From the NCBI GenBank assembly GCA_026415135.1, contig JAOAHS010000001.1, forward strand, positions 1 through 64,000: a stretch of 64,000 nucleotides of DNA, written 5' to 3'. A program made the translations under genes and the position numbers. The notes beneath the pieces were generated by a model. It was not told the origin of the DNA and searched no databases. It saw only the letters and a program-made list of their open reading frames with translations. Positions within the stretch are counted from its first letter, which is position 1. Each line of letters begins with the position of its first letter. The DNA is from Calditerrivibrio sp. Its GTDB lineage: Bacteria > Chrysiogenota > Deferribacteres > Deferribacterales > Calditerrivibrionaceae. Below are positions 31,435 through 38,883 of this stretch, piece by piece.

Positions 31435-32895
31435 ATGGATAAATATAATATTCTTTTTATAGCAAGTGAGGCTGTGCCCTTTGCAAAGACTGGGGGATTG
31501 GGTGATGTTGTAGGTGTTTTGCCTAAATATATCAGGAAATTTGGTCATAATGTGAAGGTTGTTATCCCGAGGTACTATGTCATAGATATTCAAAAGTTTA
31601 AACTTGAAAAATTGATTCCACCATTGGGGGTGCCTATGGGGATTGCTGGTGAGTGGTGGTGTGGTGTCTATAGGGGATTTTTACCTAACTCCGATGTGGA
31701 GATCTATTTTATAGATCATGAGCAGTTTTATGGTAGAAAAGACTTGTACAATTATGAAGATGGTACAGGATACATTGATAATGATAATAGGTTTATGTTT
31801 TTATCAAAAGCCGCTTTACAGCTATCAAAGATGTTGGGTTTCAAGCCAGATATAATTCACATTAACGATTGGCACACTGCAATGGTTCCCCATATGTTAA
31901 AGACTTTTTATAAATGTGATCCACATTTTGAAAATGTTAAAACGGTATTAACTGTACATAATATGCAGTATCAAGGGGTATTTTATAAAGGGGTGATGGA
32001 TGTTTTGGGAAGTTGGGAGTACTTCTTTGATTATGAATTTAAGGGGCAGGTGAATTTTTTGAAGGGTGGACTTTATCTATCAGATATGGTGACTACGGTT
32101 AGCGAAGGCTATGCTCGTGAAATACAAACTCCGGCATTTGGATATGGCCTTGAAGGTGTGGTAAGGGATATTAGTTTTAAGCTTGTGGGTATTTTAAATG
32201 GTGTTGATTATGATGAGTGGAATCCAGAAACGGACAGATTAATACCTGCAAACTATTCTGAGGATGATTTTAGTGGAAAAAAGATCTGCAAAGCCAGACT
32301 ACAGGAGAGATTTGGTTTGCCCGTTAGGGATGTACCGCTATTTGGTATAGTTAGTAGGCTTGTTCATCAAAAGGGGATAGATATATTAGCTGAAGCTATA
32401 TACAGGATATTGTCCCTTGATATTCAATTTGTATTGCTGGGTAATGGTGATCCATGGGCACATTTCTTTTTTGGGAAAATTGCCTATGAAAATCCTGATA
32501 AGTTTGGTTGCTACATCGGTTATGAAAACGTTCTTGCTCATCTGGTGGAGGCTGGTGCTGACTTTTTTGTCATGCCTTCGAGGTTTGAGCCTTGCGGATT
32601 GAATCAGATGTACAGTTTAAGGTACGGAACACCTCCATTGGTTCACGCTGTGGGTGGGCTTAACGATACGGTGGAGAATCTTGATGAAACAACCGGTGAG
32701 GGGACAGGCTTTAAATTTTATGAGTTGAGTGCTAACACCCTTTTTGATACCATAGGTTGGGCTACTTATATATATTATAACAGGCAAGATATCCTCGAAC
32801 GTATGAGAAGAAGAGGGATGAAGAAGAGATTTACGTGGGAGGATGCAGCTGCTAAATATATAAACGTTTATAATAGAGCCAAAGGGTTCTTTTAG
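31435..32895 (+). CDS. glgA: Glycogen synthase (ADP-glucose type)
   Basis: This 486-residue GT-B fold glycosyltransferase (family GT5) adds ADP-glucose to the non-reducing ends of alpha-1,4-glucan. Signatures are the N-terminal KTGGLGDVVGVLP (ADP-glucose-binding Lys), DIIHINDWHTAMVP, TVHNMQYQGVF, the C-terminal VSRLVHQKGIDIL, and MPSRFEPCGLNQMYSLRYGTPPLVHAVGGLNDTV with the catalytic Glu. Length is normal. GTGGAG precedes the ATG. No other glycogen genes (glgB, glgC, glgP) are beside it. It ends eight bases before a diguanylate cyclase gene, in the same direction. Confidence 0.96.
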   Translation: MDKYNILFIASEAVPFAKTGGLGDVVGVLPKYIRKFGHNVKVVIPRYYVIDIQKFKLEKLIPPLGVPMGIAGEWWCGVYRGFLPNSDVEIYFIDHEQFYGRKDLYNYEDGTGYIDNDNRFMFLSKAALQLSKMLGFKPDIIHINDWHTAMVPHMLKTFYKCDPHFENVKTVLTVHNMQYQGVFYKGVMDVLGSWEYFFDYEFKGQVNFLKGGLYLSDMVTTVSEGYAREIQTPAFGYGLEGVVRDISFKLVGILNGVDYDEWNPETDRLIPANYSEDDFSGKKICKARLQERFGLPVRDVPLFGIVSRLVHQKGIDILAEAIYRILSLDIQFVLLGNGDPWAHFFFGKIAYENPDKFGCYIGYENVLAHLVEAGADFFVMPSRFEPCGLNQMYSLRYGTPPLVHAVGGLNDTVENLDETTGEGTGFKFYELSANTLFDTIGWATYIYYNRQDILERMRRRGMKKRFTWEDAAAKYINVYNRAKGFF

Positions 32896-32903
32896 GGCTG
32901 AGT

Positions 32904-34271
32904 ATGGTTATAAGTGAGGATATCTTAAAAACTATTCTTGATAGTTCATTAGATGGAATCTGTGCTGTTGATAAAAATTTTACAGTGGTCCATTACAATA
33001 AAGCTTTTGTGGAAGGGATTAGATATCTTTATGGTATAGATATTGAGAAGGGGGTATCTCTTAATGAGATTATTTTGGGGGTAGATAAGGAAAAATGGAG
33101 AAAATGTTTTGTTAAGGCTTTTAATGGCCTAAGCTTAAAAAGGCTATTTAGTGTGAGAGTAAACAACTCAAGCTTTACTATTCTTGTAAAGTTTTTCCCA
33201 TTGCGTAGTGTTTCTAATGAGATAATAGGGGCTGTAGCTATTGCTAGAAATGTTACGAAGGAGAAGAAAAAACAGCGGTTATTAAAACAGAACCTTGCTG
33301 AACAGTATGTGATAAATGAGGTATTTAAATCGCTTTTTAATCCCAAAGACTTTACCAAAGCTGTCAACAAAGTACTTTCTATCATCGGACATCATACAAG
33401 CTTGAGTGTGATCTACGTATATGAGGATTATTTTGATAGGGATTACTGTCATCTTAGCTATTTATGGACAAACAAACCGGATCATATAGAAAAGTACCGT
33501 AAAGAATTTAGCTATTCTAACTATGAAGGGTTTAAAAAGACAATTGTAGATAATGGGGTATTGATGTATAATCAATATGCTATACATTTAGAAAAGATTG
33601 AAAGGTTCTTTAAAGAACATGAAGCTAAATCGAGCATAATTTTCCCCATGATGATAAAGGGGGAGTATATTGGGTTTATCGGTTTTGAACAGTTGGAAAA
33701 TGATAGGTTTTTGACAGTATCTGAAATAGATGTTTTAAGGATATTTGCAAGTATACTTTCAAATGCCCTCATACAGAAATATACTGAAGACAAACTTACT
33801 TATGCAAGTACCCATGATCCTTTGACTGGATTATACAATAGGGCTTTTTTCGATGCAGAATTGGAAAGAGTGATACATGGAAGGGTCTTTCCTGTTGGTA
33901 TAATTGTGGCAGATCTCAATGGTTTAAAGCAGATCAATGACACGCTGGGGCACAAAGCTGGGGATGAGCTGATAATTAAGGCGTCTCAGGTGCTTATGAA
34001 GGTATTTCGTAAAGAGGATTGTGTCGCCAGAATTGGTGGTGATGAATTTGCGATTATATTACCAAAAGTAGATGAAGCTATGATGATGCATGCTATCGAT
34101 AGAATTAGACAGGTGGAAAAGGAATTAAATAGTAGTGGTGGCCCACAGGTTTCTTTTGCGTTGGGGGGGTATACTGCTACAAATAAGGATGAGATACATC
34201 AAGCACTCATTAAGGCTGATGAACTGATGTATCAGGATAAAAAAAGGATTAAAGGGAGCTTTAAGGGTTAG
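32904..34271 (+). CDS. Diguanylate cyclase with PAS and GAF sensor domains
   Basis: This 455-residue cytoplasmic protein has PAS (about 5-115; ILDSSLDGICAVDKNFTVVHYNKAF), GAF-like (about 130-290; SIIFPMMIKGEYIGFIGFEQ), and GGDEF (about 300-455) domains. The GGDEF domain has HDPLTGLYNRAFFDAELER, the active-site RIGGDEFAIILP, and ADELMYQDKKRI. The intact GGDEF loop predicts synthesis of cyclic di-GMP. No RxxD inhibitory site is seen at the usual position (DCVARIGG: the residues before do not fit R-x-x-D). No EAL domain is present. It lies directly after glgA, possibly co-transcribed, though a functional link is not obvious. Confidence 0.93.
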   Translation: MVISEDILKTILDSSLDGICAVDKNFTVVHYNKAFVEGIRYLYGIDIEKGVSLNEIILGVDKEKWRKCFVKAFNGLSLKRLFSVRVNNSSFTILVKFFPLRSVSNEIIGAVAIARNVTKEKKKQRLLKQNLAEQYVINEVFKSLFNPKDFTKAVNKVLSIIGHHTSLSVIYVYEDYFDRDYCHLSYLWTNKPDHIEKYRKEFSYSNYEGFKKTIVDNGVLMYNQYAIHLEKIERFFKEHEAKSSIIFPMMIKGEYIGFIGFEQLENDRFLTVSEIDVLRIFASILSNALIQKYTEDKLTYASTHDPLTGLYNRAFFDAELERVIHGRVFPVGIIVADLNGLKQINDTLGHKAGDELIIKASQVLMKVFRKEDCVARIGGDEFAIILPKVDEAMMMHAIDRIRQVEKELNSSGGPQVSFALGGYTATNKDEIHQALIKADELMYQDKKRIKGSFKG

Positions 34272-34283
34272 AGTTTTTTTCGT

Positions 34284-34312
34284 TTGACATAAAAGCTGTT
34301 CTTTGTTATTTT
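34284..34312 (+). promoter_or_regulatory. Predicted promoter of the M50 protease gene, possibly leaderless
   Basis: TTGACA (34284-34289), a 17-base spacer and TATTTT (34307-34312) place the start at about 34318-34319, coincident with the protease ATG at 34318. No ribosome site lies before that ATG. Confidence 0.6.
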
Positions 34313-34317
34313 TCATC

Positions 34318-34950
34318 ATGGACTTTGATATACAATCAATTTTAAAGCAGATTTCTGTGACATTGTTACCTTTTTTCCTCGCTGTTACCATACATGAGGT
34401 GGCCCATGGATATGCTGCTTATTATTTGGGTGATGATACAGCTAAGAGAGCTGGAAGACTTACAATAAACCCTTTTGCCCACATCGATCTGTTGGGGTTA
34501 TTTTTTCTACTTATAACACAGCTGTTTGGATGGGCAAAGCCTATTCCTGTGGATATGTCAAGACTAAGATGGCGAAAATATGGACCTGCAGTGGTGAGCT
34601 TTGCTGGACCCTTTTCTAACTTTGTTTTGGCTATATGTTCCGCTGTTCTATTGAATTTAATCAAGATAGATGAAACTAGTACTTTGCACAGATTTTTTTT
34701 GGAGCCTGTAGGGTATATGTTGTTTTATTCTGTTCAGATAAATATTGTGCTCGGTATTTTTAATCTCTTACCGATTCTACCTTTGGATGGTGGAAGGATA
34801 CTACAATCATTTCTGCCTCTGAATTTAGCCTATAAATTTTCCCATACAGAGAGGTATGGGTTTATAATAATACTTATTTTAGTAGTCACTGGTGTTGTTA
34901 GATTAGTCATTTCACCTGTAATAGAGTTTTTATTAAGATTGTTGTTATGA
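34318..34950 (+). CDS. Site-2 protease (M50 family) membrane metalloprotease
   Basis: This 210-residue integral membrane protein belongs to the compact M50B branch. The zinc motif HEVAHGYAAYYLGDDTAKRAG carries H-E-x-x-H in the first transmembrane segment. The third ligand is in LLPILPLDGGRIL (N/D-x-x-P-x-P-L-D-G-G), the usual site-2 protease Asp. There are about five to six helices and no PDZ domain, unlike RseP. Members of this branch often stand next to trpS and scpA, as here, but their substrates are unknown. ATG 34318 is preferred over TTG 34303; it lacks a ribosome site and may be leaderless. Confidence 0.92.
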   Translation: MDFDIQSILKQISVTLLPFFLAVTIHEVAHGYAAYYLGDDTAKRAGRLTINPFAHIDLLGLFFLLITQLFGWAKPIPVDMSRLRWRKYGPAVVSFAGPFSNFVLAICSAVLLNLIKIDETSTLHRFFLEPVGYMLFYSVQINIVLGIFNLLPILPLDGGRILQSFLPLNLAYKFSHTERYGFIIILILVVTGVVRLVISPVIEFLLRLLL

Positions 34951-34957
34951 GGTGTAT

Positions 34958-35938
34958 ATGTATAAAGTGTTAAGTGGCATGAGGCCTACGGGAAGATTAC
35001 ATATTGGTCATTATTTTGGGGCTTTAAAAAACTGGGTTAAATTACAGGATAGTTATGAATGCTACTATTTTGTAGCAGATTGGCATGCTCTTACTACAAA
35101 TTTTGAAAACCCCGAAAATATAAAGGAACTTCGCAGGGAGATGATTCTGGATTGGTTGTCTGTTGGGATAGATCCTAAAAAGTCTACCTTGTTTGTTCAA
35201 TCAAAAAATATATACCATGCAGAGTTATTCCTACTCCTTGGTATGATTACACCAGTGAGCTGGCTTGAAAGATGTCCAACTTATAAGGAGATGAAAGCAG
35301 AAATAACCGATAGGGATCTCTCATGTTTAGGTTTTCTTGGCTATCCTGTGCTTCAGACGGCAGATATTGTTATGTATAGTGCTAAATATGTTCCTGTAGG
35401 TGTAGACCAATTGCCACATATTGAAATAAGTAGGGAGATAGTTAGAAGATTTCATCATCTCTATGACTGTGATGTTTTTGTGGAGCCTGAAGGTTTGTTG
35501 ACTGATGTTCCCAAACTTTTAGGTCTAGATGGTAGAAAGATGAGCAAGTCCTATGGAAATGCCATAATGCTTACAGACGATCTTAAGGTGGTAGAATCTA
35601 ATATATTGAAAATGATTACAGATACTAATAGAAAAAGAAAATCAGATCCCGGAAATCCTGAGGTCTGCCCTGTTTTTGATTATCACAAGGTTTTTTCTAC
35701 TGAAGATGAAAAAAGTGAGATTGTGATTGGTTGTACTACTGCTAAAATAGGCTGTATAGATTGTAAAAAGATTCTGATAAAACATATTGTGGAATTTTTA
35801 GAACCTATTCAGAAAAAAAGGTATGATCTTGATAGAAGTATACAAGATATAGATGAATTCTTAAGCGATGGACAGAAGAAGGCCTGTGAGGTTGCCTCTA
35901 ACATAATGGAAAGGGTAAGACAAGTTTTAAAGCTATGA
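34958..35938 (+). CDS. trpS: Tryptophanyl-tRNA synthetase
   Basis: This class I synthetase of 326 residues activates tryptophan and charges tRNA-Trp. The HIGH signature is RLHIGHYFGALKNW and the KMSKS signature is GRKMSKSYGNAI. QTADIVMYSAKYVPVGVDQLPHIEISREI is the tryptophan-pocket region. ATG 34958 is preferred to GTG 34952, with GAGGTG four bases upstream. The stop overlaps the scpA start by four bases (ATGA). The M50-trpS-scpA-scpB order recurs in many bacteria. Confidence 0.96.
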   Translation: MYKVLSGMRPTGRLHIGHYFGALKNWVKLQDSYECYYFVADWHALTTNFENPENIKELRREMILDWLSVGIDPKKSTLFVQSKNIYHAELFLLLGMITPVSWLERCPTYKEMKAEITDRDLSCLGFLGYPVLQTADIVMYSAKYVPVGVDQLPHIEISREIVRRFHHLYDCDVFVEPEGLLTDVPKLLGLDGRKMSKSYGNAIMLTDDLKVVESNILKMITDTNRKRKSDPGNPEVCPVFDYHKVFSTEDEKSEIVIGCTTAKIGCIDCKKILIKHIVEFLEPIQKKRYDLDRSIQDIDEFLSDGQKKACEVASNIMERVRQVLKL

Positions 35939-36636
35939 CGGATCTACTTGATGTAAAACTATCAAATTTTGAAGGTCCGCTGGATTTGTTATTACATCTT
36001 ATCTATAAAAATGAATTGGATTTGTATGATATCCCTATTGCTCTTATTGCAGATCAGTTTGTGGATGCTATAAAGGGTATTGATGAAATAGATATTGAGG
36101 TTGCTGCAGAATTTATCCAGATGGCATCGTATTTGATTTACCTTAAGTCAAAGATGCTTTTGCCTCAGCAGATTGCGATTGAAGATGGTATAGATCCTGA
36201 AGAGGAAAAGTTTTTGTTCACCCAACGATTGGTGGAGTACTCCTTTTATAGGGATATGGCTTTACTTTTAAGGGAAAAAGAGTTTTTTAGCCAAAGGTAT
36301 TTAATACGAAAAAGTGAGATACATTTACCTGTTGAAAATCTTGGTGGTGATATATACAAATTGGCGAACTCCTTTTTTTCTTTGATGGTTAAAGAGGAAG
36401 AAGTTGTCGTTCCTATTACAAAAGAGCATGTGGATATAGATATTGTAGTTAAACAATTACTTAATCATTTTAGGAATGAAAAAGAGATGTTGTGGGGGCA
36501 ATTGAAAGCTATGTGTAGTAGTCGCAAGGAAATGGTGGTGTATTTTCTTGCAATTCTTGAGCTTGCTAAGCAGAAATTAGTAGATATTTTTCAAGCAGAA
36601 AATTTTGATGATTTTATGGTGCATTACAATGGATAA
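35935..36636 (+). CDS. scpA: Segregation and condensation protein A
   Basis: This 233-residue kleisin bridges the heads of the SMC dimer and, with ScpB, forms the condensin that compacts and separates chromosomes. The N-terminal signature FEGPLDLLLHLIYKNELDLYDIPI and the following EFIQMASYLIYLKSKMLLP are typical. The C-terminal winged helix (about 180-233; VVYFLAILELAKQKLVDIFQAENFDDF) is also typical. It is translationally coupled to trpS upstream and scpB downstream. Confidence 0.95.
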   Translation: MTDLLDVKLSNFEGPLDLLLHLIYKNELDLYDIPIALIADQFVDAIKGIDEIDIEVAAEFIQMASYLIYLKSKMLLPQQIAIEDGIDPEEEKFLFTQRLVEYSFYRDMALLLREKEFFSQRYLIRKSEIHLPVENLGGDIYKLANSFFSLMVKEEEVVVPITKEHVDIDIVVKQLLNHFRNEKEMLWGQLKAMCSSRKEMVVYFLAILELAKQKLVDIFQAENFDDFMVHYNG

Positions 36637-37144
36637 AGAAAAAAAGTTTTTCTACTCTTCACTCTTTTTGTCAGGTAAGGTGATAGGGGTTGCTTTTTTT
36701 CAGAAAATATTCGATCCGATAAATCTTGAAAATAGGTTATTAAACTATATGGATGAGTTTAATAATCTTGATTTAGGGCTAAAGATAAGAAGAGTTGGGG
36801 AAGGGTTTCAGATGGTAAGTGATTCTGATATGTATGAGGAATTAGTTCAGTTTTTTGGAGATAAAACCGAAAATTTGTCAAAAGCGATGTTGGAAACCCT
36901 GGCTGTTATAGCTTATAAACAGCCAATAACAAGAGCTGAGATTGATGAGATTAGAGGAGTAAATTCTTCCTTTAACATAAAGGCGTTACTTGATAGGAAT
37001 CTTATCAGAGTTGCAGGGAGAAAGGATGTCCCGGGTAAGCCTTTGCTTTATGTTACAACGAATACATTTCTCGAGTATTTTGGCATAGTTGATCTATCAG
37101 ACCTACCCAGCTTCAGAGAATGGCAGGAACTTAAAAATAGTTAA
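36629..37144 (+). CDS. scpB: Segregation and condensation protein B
   Basis: This protein of about 171 residues has two tandem winged helices and binds the ScpA linker in the SMC complex. The C-terminal module is diagnostic: LSKAMLETLAVIAYKQPITRAEIDEIRGVNSSFNIKALLDRNLIRVAGRKDVPGKPLLYVTT (about residues 87-150). ATG 36629 is chosen because the upstream in-frame start (36605) would only extend into scpA coding sequence. The overlap with scpA is eight bases. Confidence 0.94.
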   Translation: MDKEKKFFYSSLFLSGKVIGVAFFQKIFDPINLENRLLNYMDEFNNLDLGLKIRRVGEGFQMVSDSDMYEELVQFFGDKTENLSKAMLETLAVIAYKQPITRAEIDEIRGVNSSFNIKALLDRNLIRVAGRKDVPGKPLLYVTTNTFLEYFGIVDLSDLPSFREWQELKNS

Positions 37145-37155
37145 TAGGGTGATTT

Positions 37156-37857
37156 ATGAGGCTTAATAGGTATATAGCGTTTAATTCTAATTATTCTAGA
37201 AGGGAAGCAGATGAGCTGATTTTTTCTGGTCACGTTACGGTGAATGGAAAACCTGTGCTTATTCCTGCTTATGAAGTAAAAGAAGAGGATAAAGTAGCTG
37301 TTTTGGGGAAACTAATAGAAAGTTCTGATTTTCTTTATGTTAAATTCTATAAGCCAAGAGGTATATTGACTGCTTATGGCGATCCCCATGGTAGAAAAAA
37401 TCTCAATGATTTTGAATTTTTTAAAAAAACAAAGCTTGCTTATTCAGGAAGGCTTGACAAAGATAGTGAAGGTCTTATCTTTTTCTCTAATGATGGCAAT
37501 ATCATTAATAGACTTCAGACGCCTAAATATAATGTGGAAAAAGAGTACATAGTATACACAAGTAGGCCATTATCAGATGATGAGAAGAATGCTTTAGAAG
37601 ATGGATTGGTGGTAGATGGTTTTAGATTTAGAGAATGTAAGGTGGATAAAATTGGGAGAAACAAATATAACGTAATCATAACAGAAGGGAAGAAAAGGCA
37701 GATTAGGATCATGTTTAAGCATTTTAAAATCGAAGTGGAAAGACTTATTAGGATCAGGATAGGTAATATTAAAATAGGTGATCTAAAACCAGGCGAATTT
37801 AAGTTTTTAACTAAAAGAGAACTGGAGGAACTAAAAAAATGTTTAAACTTAGAGTAA
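37156..37857 (+). CDS. rRNA pseudouridine synthase, RsuA/RluB family
   Basis: This 233-residue protein has an N-terminal S4 RNA-binding domain (about 1-50; RLNRYIAFNSNYSRREADELIFSGHVTVNGK). The RsuA-type catalytic domain has VKFYKPRGILTAYGDP, the active-site GRLDKDSEGLIFFSNDG with catalytic Asp, EKEYIVYTSRP, and EGKKRQIRIMF. RluB (23S U2605) and RsuA (16S U516) are the candidates. The scpB-rluB order common in bacteria favours RluB, so the symbol is left open. It overlaps queD by 19 bases. Confidence 0.9.
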   Translation: MRLNRYIAFNSNYSRREADELIFSGHVTVNGKPVLIPAYEVKEEDKVAVLGKLIESSDFLYVKFYKPRGILTAYGDPHGRKNLNDFEFFKKTKLAYSGRLDKDSEGLIFFSNDGNIINRLQTPKYNVEKEYIVYTSRPLSDDEKNALEDGLVVDGFRFRECKVDKIGRNKYNVIITEGKKRQIRIMFKHFKIEVERLIRIRIGNIKIGDLKPGEFKFLTKRELEELKKCLNLE

Positions 37858-38198
37858 TTGATTATTTCGCTTCAGCACACAATTTGAGAGGTTATGAGGG
37901 TAATTGTGAAAGGTTGCATGGTCATAATTGGAAGATTGAAGCAGAACTGATGGGAGAGCATCTGGATAGTATTGGAATGTTGGTGGATTTTAAGGTTTTT
38001 AGAAAGAGTTTGAAAAAAATTCTCGATGATCTGGATCATATATACTTAAATGAACATTCCTACTTTAGAGAGATTAACCCAACGAGCGAAAATATAGCAA
38101 GGTATATCTTTTATAGGCTTAAAGAAGATTTTGGGAACCTTGTCCATAAAGTTGTCGTGTGGGAGAGCCACAACGCTGCGGCGGAGTACTTTGAGTAA
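37839..38198 (+). CDS. queD: 6-carboxy-5,6,7,8-tetrahydropterin synthase QueD
   Basis: This 119-residue T-fold enzyme converts dihydroneopterin triphosphate to 6-carboxytetrahydropterin, the second step to queuosine and other 7-deazaguanines. Zinc ligands are visible as FASAHNLRGYEGNCERLHGHNWKIEAE (H, then H-G-H). The catalytic Cys is in NCERLHGH, and the late signature is VVVWESHNAAAEYF. Length is normal. GGAGG lies ahead of the ATG, which is inside the rluB 3' end. QueE follows immediately; queC and queF are not in the window. Confidence 0.95.
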   Translation: MFKLRVIDYFASAHNLRGYEGNCERLHGHNWKIEAELMGEHLDSIGMLVDFKVFRKSLKKILDDLDHIYLNEHSYFREINPTSENIARYIFYRLKEDFGNLVHKVVVWESHNAAAEYFE

Positions 38199-38883
38199 AG
38201 GTTTTATAAAAGAGATGTTTATGTCAGTTCAGGGTGAAGGTAAGTATGTAGGCGCTTTACAGCTTTTTATAAGGTTTTCTGGTTGTGATGTTGGCTGTAA
38301 AGGGTGTGATACTGACTATAGCTTTTGTGATACTTTCGATTTTGAGGGTGAAAAGTTTGTAAACCCTGTTGAAGCAAAAGAATTGGTAATATTTTTGAGT
38401 GATCGCATCGATCCAGTTGGTATTCATTCTGTTGCTATCACTGGTGGTGAACCGTTGCTTCAGATAGATTTTCTAACGGAATTATGTAGATTGTTAAAAA
38501 GAGAAGGATACAAGGTTTTTTTAGAGACATCTGGGTTTTATGTGGATATTTTAAATGGATTATCCCAATTTTTAGATATTGTCAGTTTAGATTTCAAATT
38601 GAAATCTACTTTTGGCGTAGAATTCTTTTTGGATGACCTAAAGAAGATGAATGAAGATGTTAGAAAAAAGGTGTATGTCAAGTTGATCGTATCAGAAAAC
38701 ATAAGTAAGGAAGATGTGGACAAGGTTATAAATGGATTGGATGTTTTGGGTAAGAAAGAAATATACTTGCATAATCTTAATAATTATAATAAAATTAATA
38801 TGTCTATATTGACAGAGTTTTATAAAAGAGGTATATTTGCTTATTTTATACCTCAGGTTCATAAATTTTTGGAGATAAGGTGA
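38191..38883 (+). CDS. queE: 7-carboxy-7-deazaguanine synthase QueE (TTG start)
   Basis: This 230-residue radical SAM enzyme rearranges QueD product to 7-carboxy-7-deazaguanine. The N-terminus matches the family only from FIKEMFMSVQGEGKYVGAL, followed by the cluster motif CDVGCKGCDTDYSFC (C-x3-C-x2-C) and AITGGEPLLQ. A longer frame opens at 38131, but it lies inside queD. The TTG at 38191 has GGAG at the right distance and overlaps the queD stop by eight bases, so TTG is the likely start. The C-terminal half is moderately diverged but complete. Confidence 0.92.
   Translation: MSKGFIKEMFMSVQGEGKYVGALQLFIRFSGCDVGCKGCDTDYSFCDTFDFEGEKFVNPVEAKELVIFLSDRIDPVGIHSVAITGGEPLLQIDFLTELCRLLKREGYKVFLETSGFYVDILNGLSQFLDIVSLDFKLKSTFGVEFFLDDLKKMNEDVRKKVYVKLIVSENISKEDVDKVINGLDVLGKKEIYLHNLNNYNKINMSILTEFYKRGIFAYFIPQVHKFLEIR

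Noticed and set aside
38131-38190. Long upstream extension of queE
   Set aside because: It is the out-of-frame reading of queD; homology to QueE begins only after the TTG at 38191.
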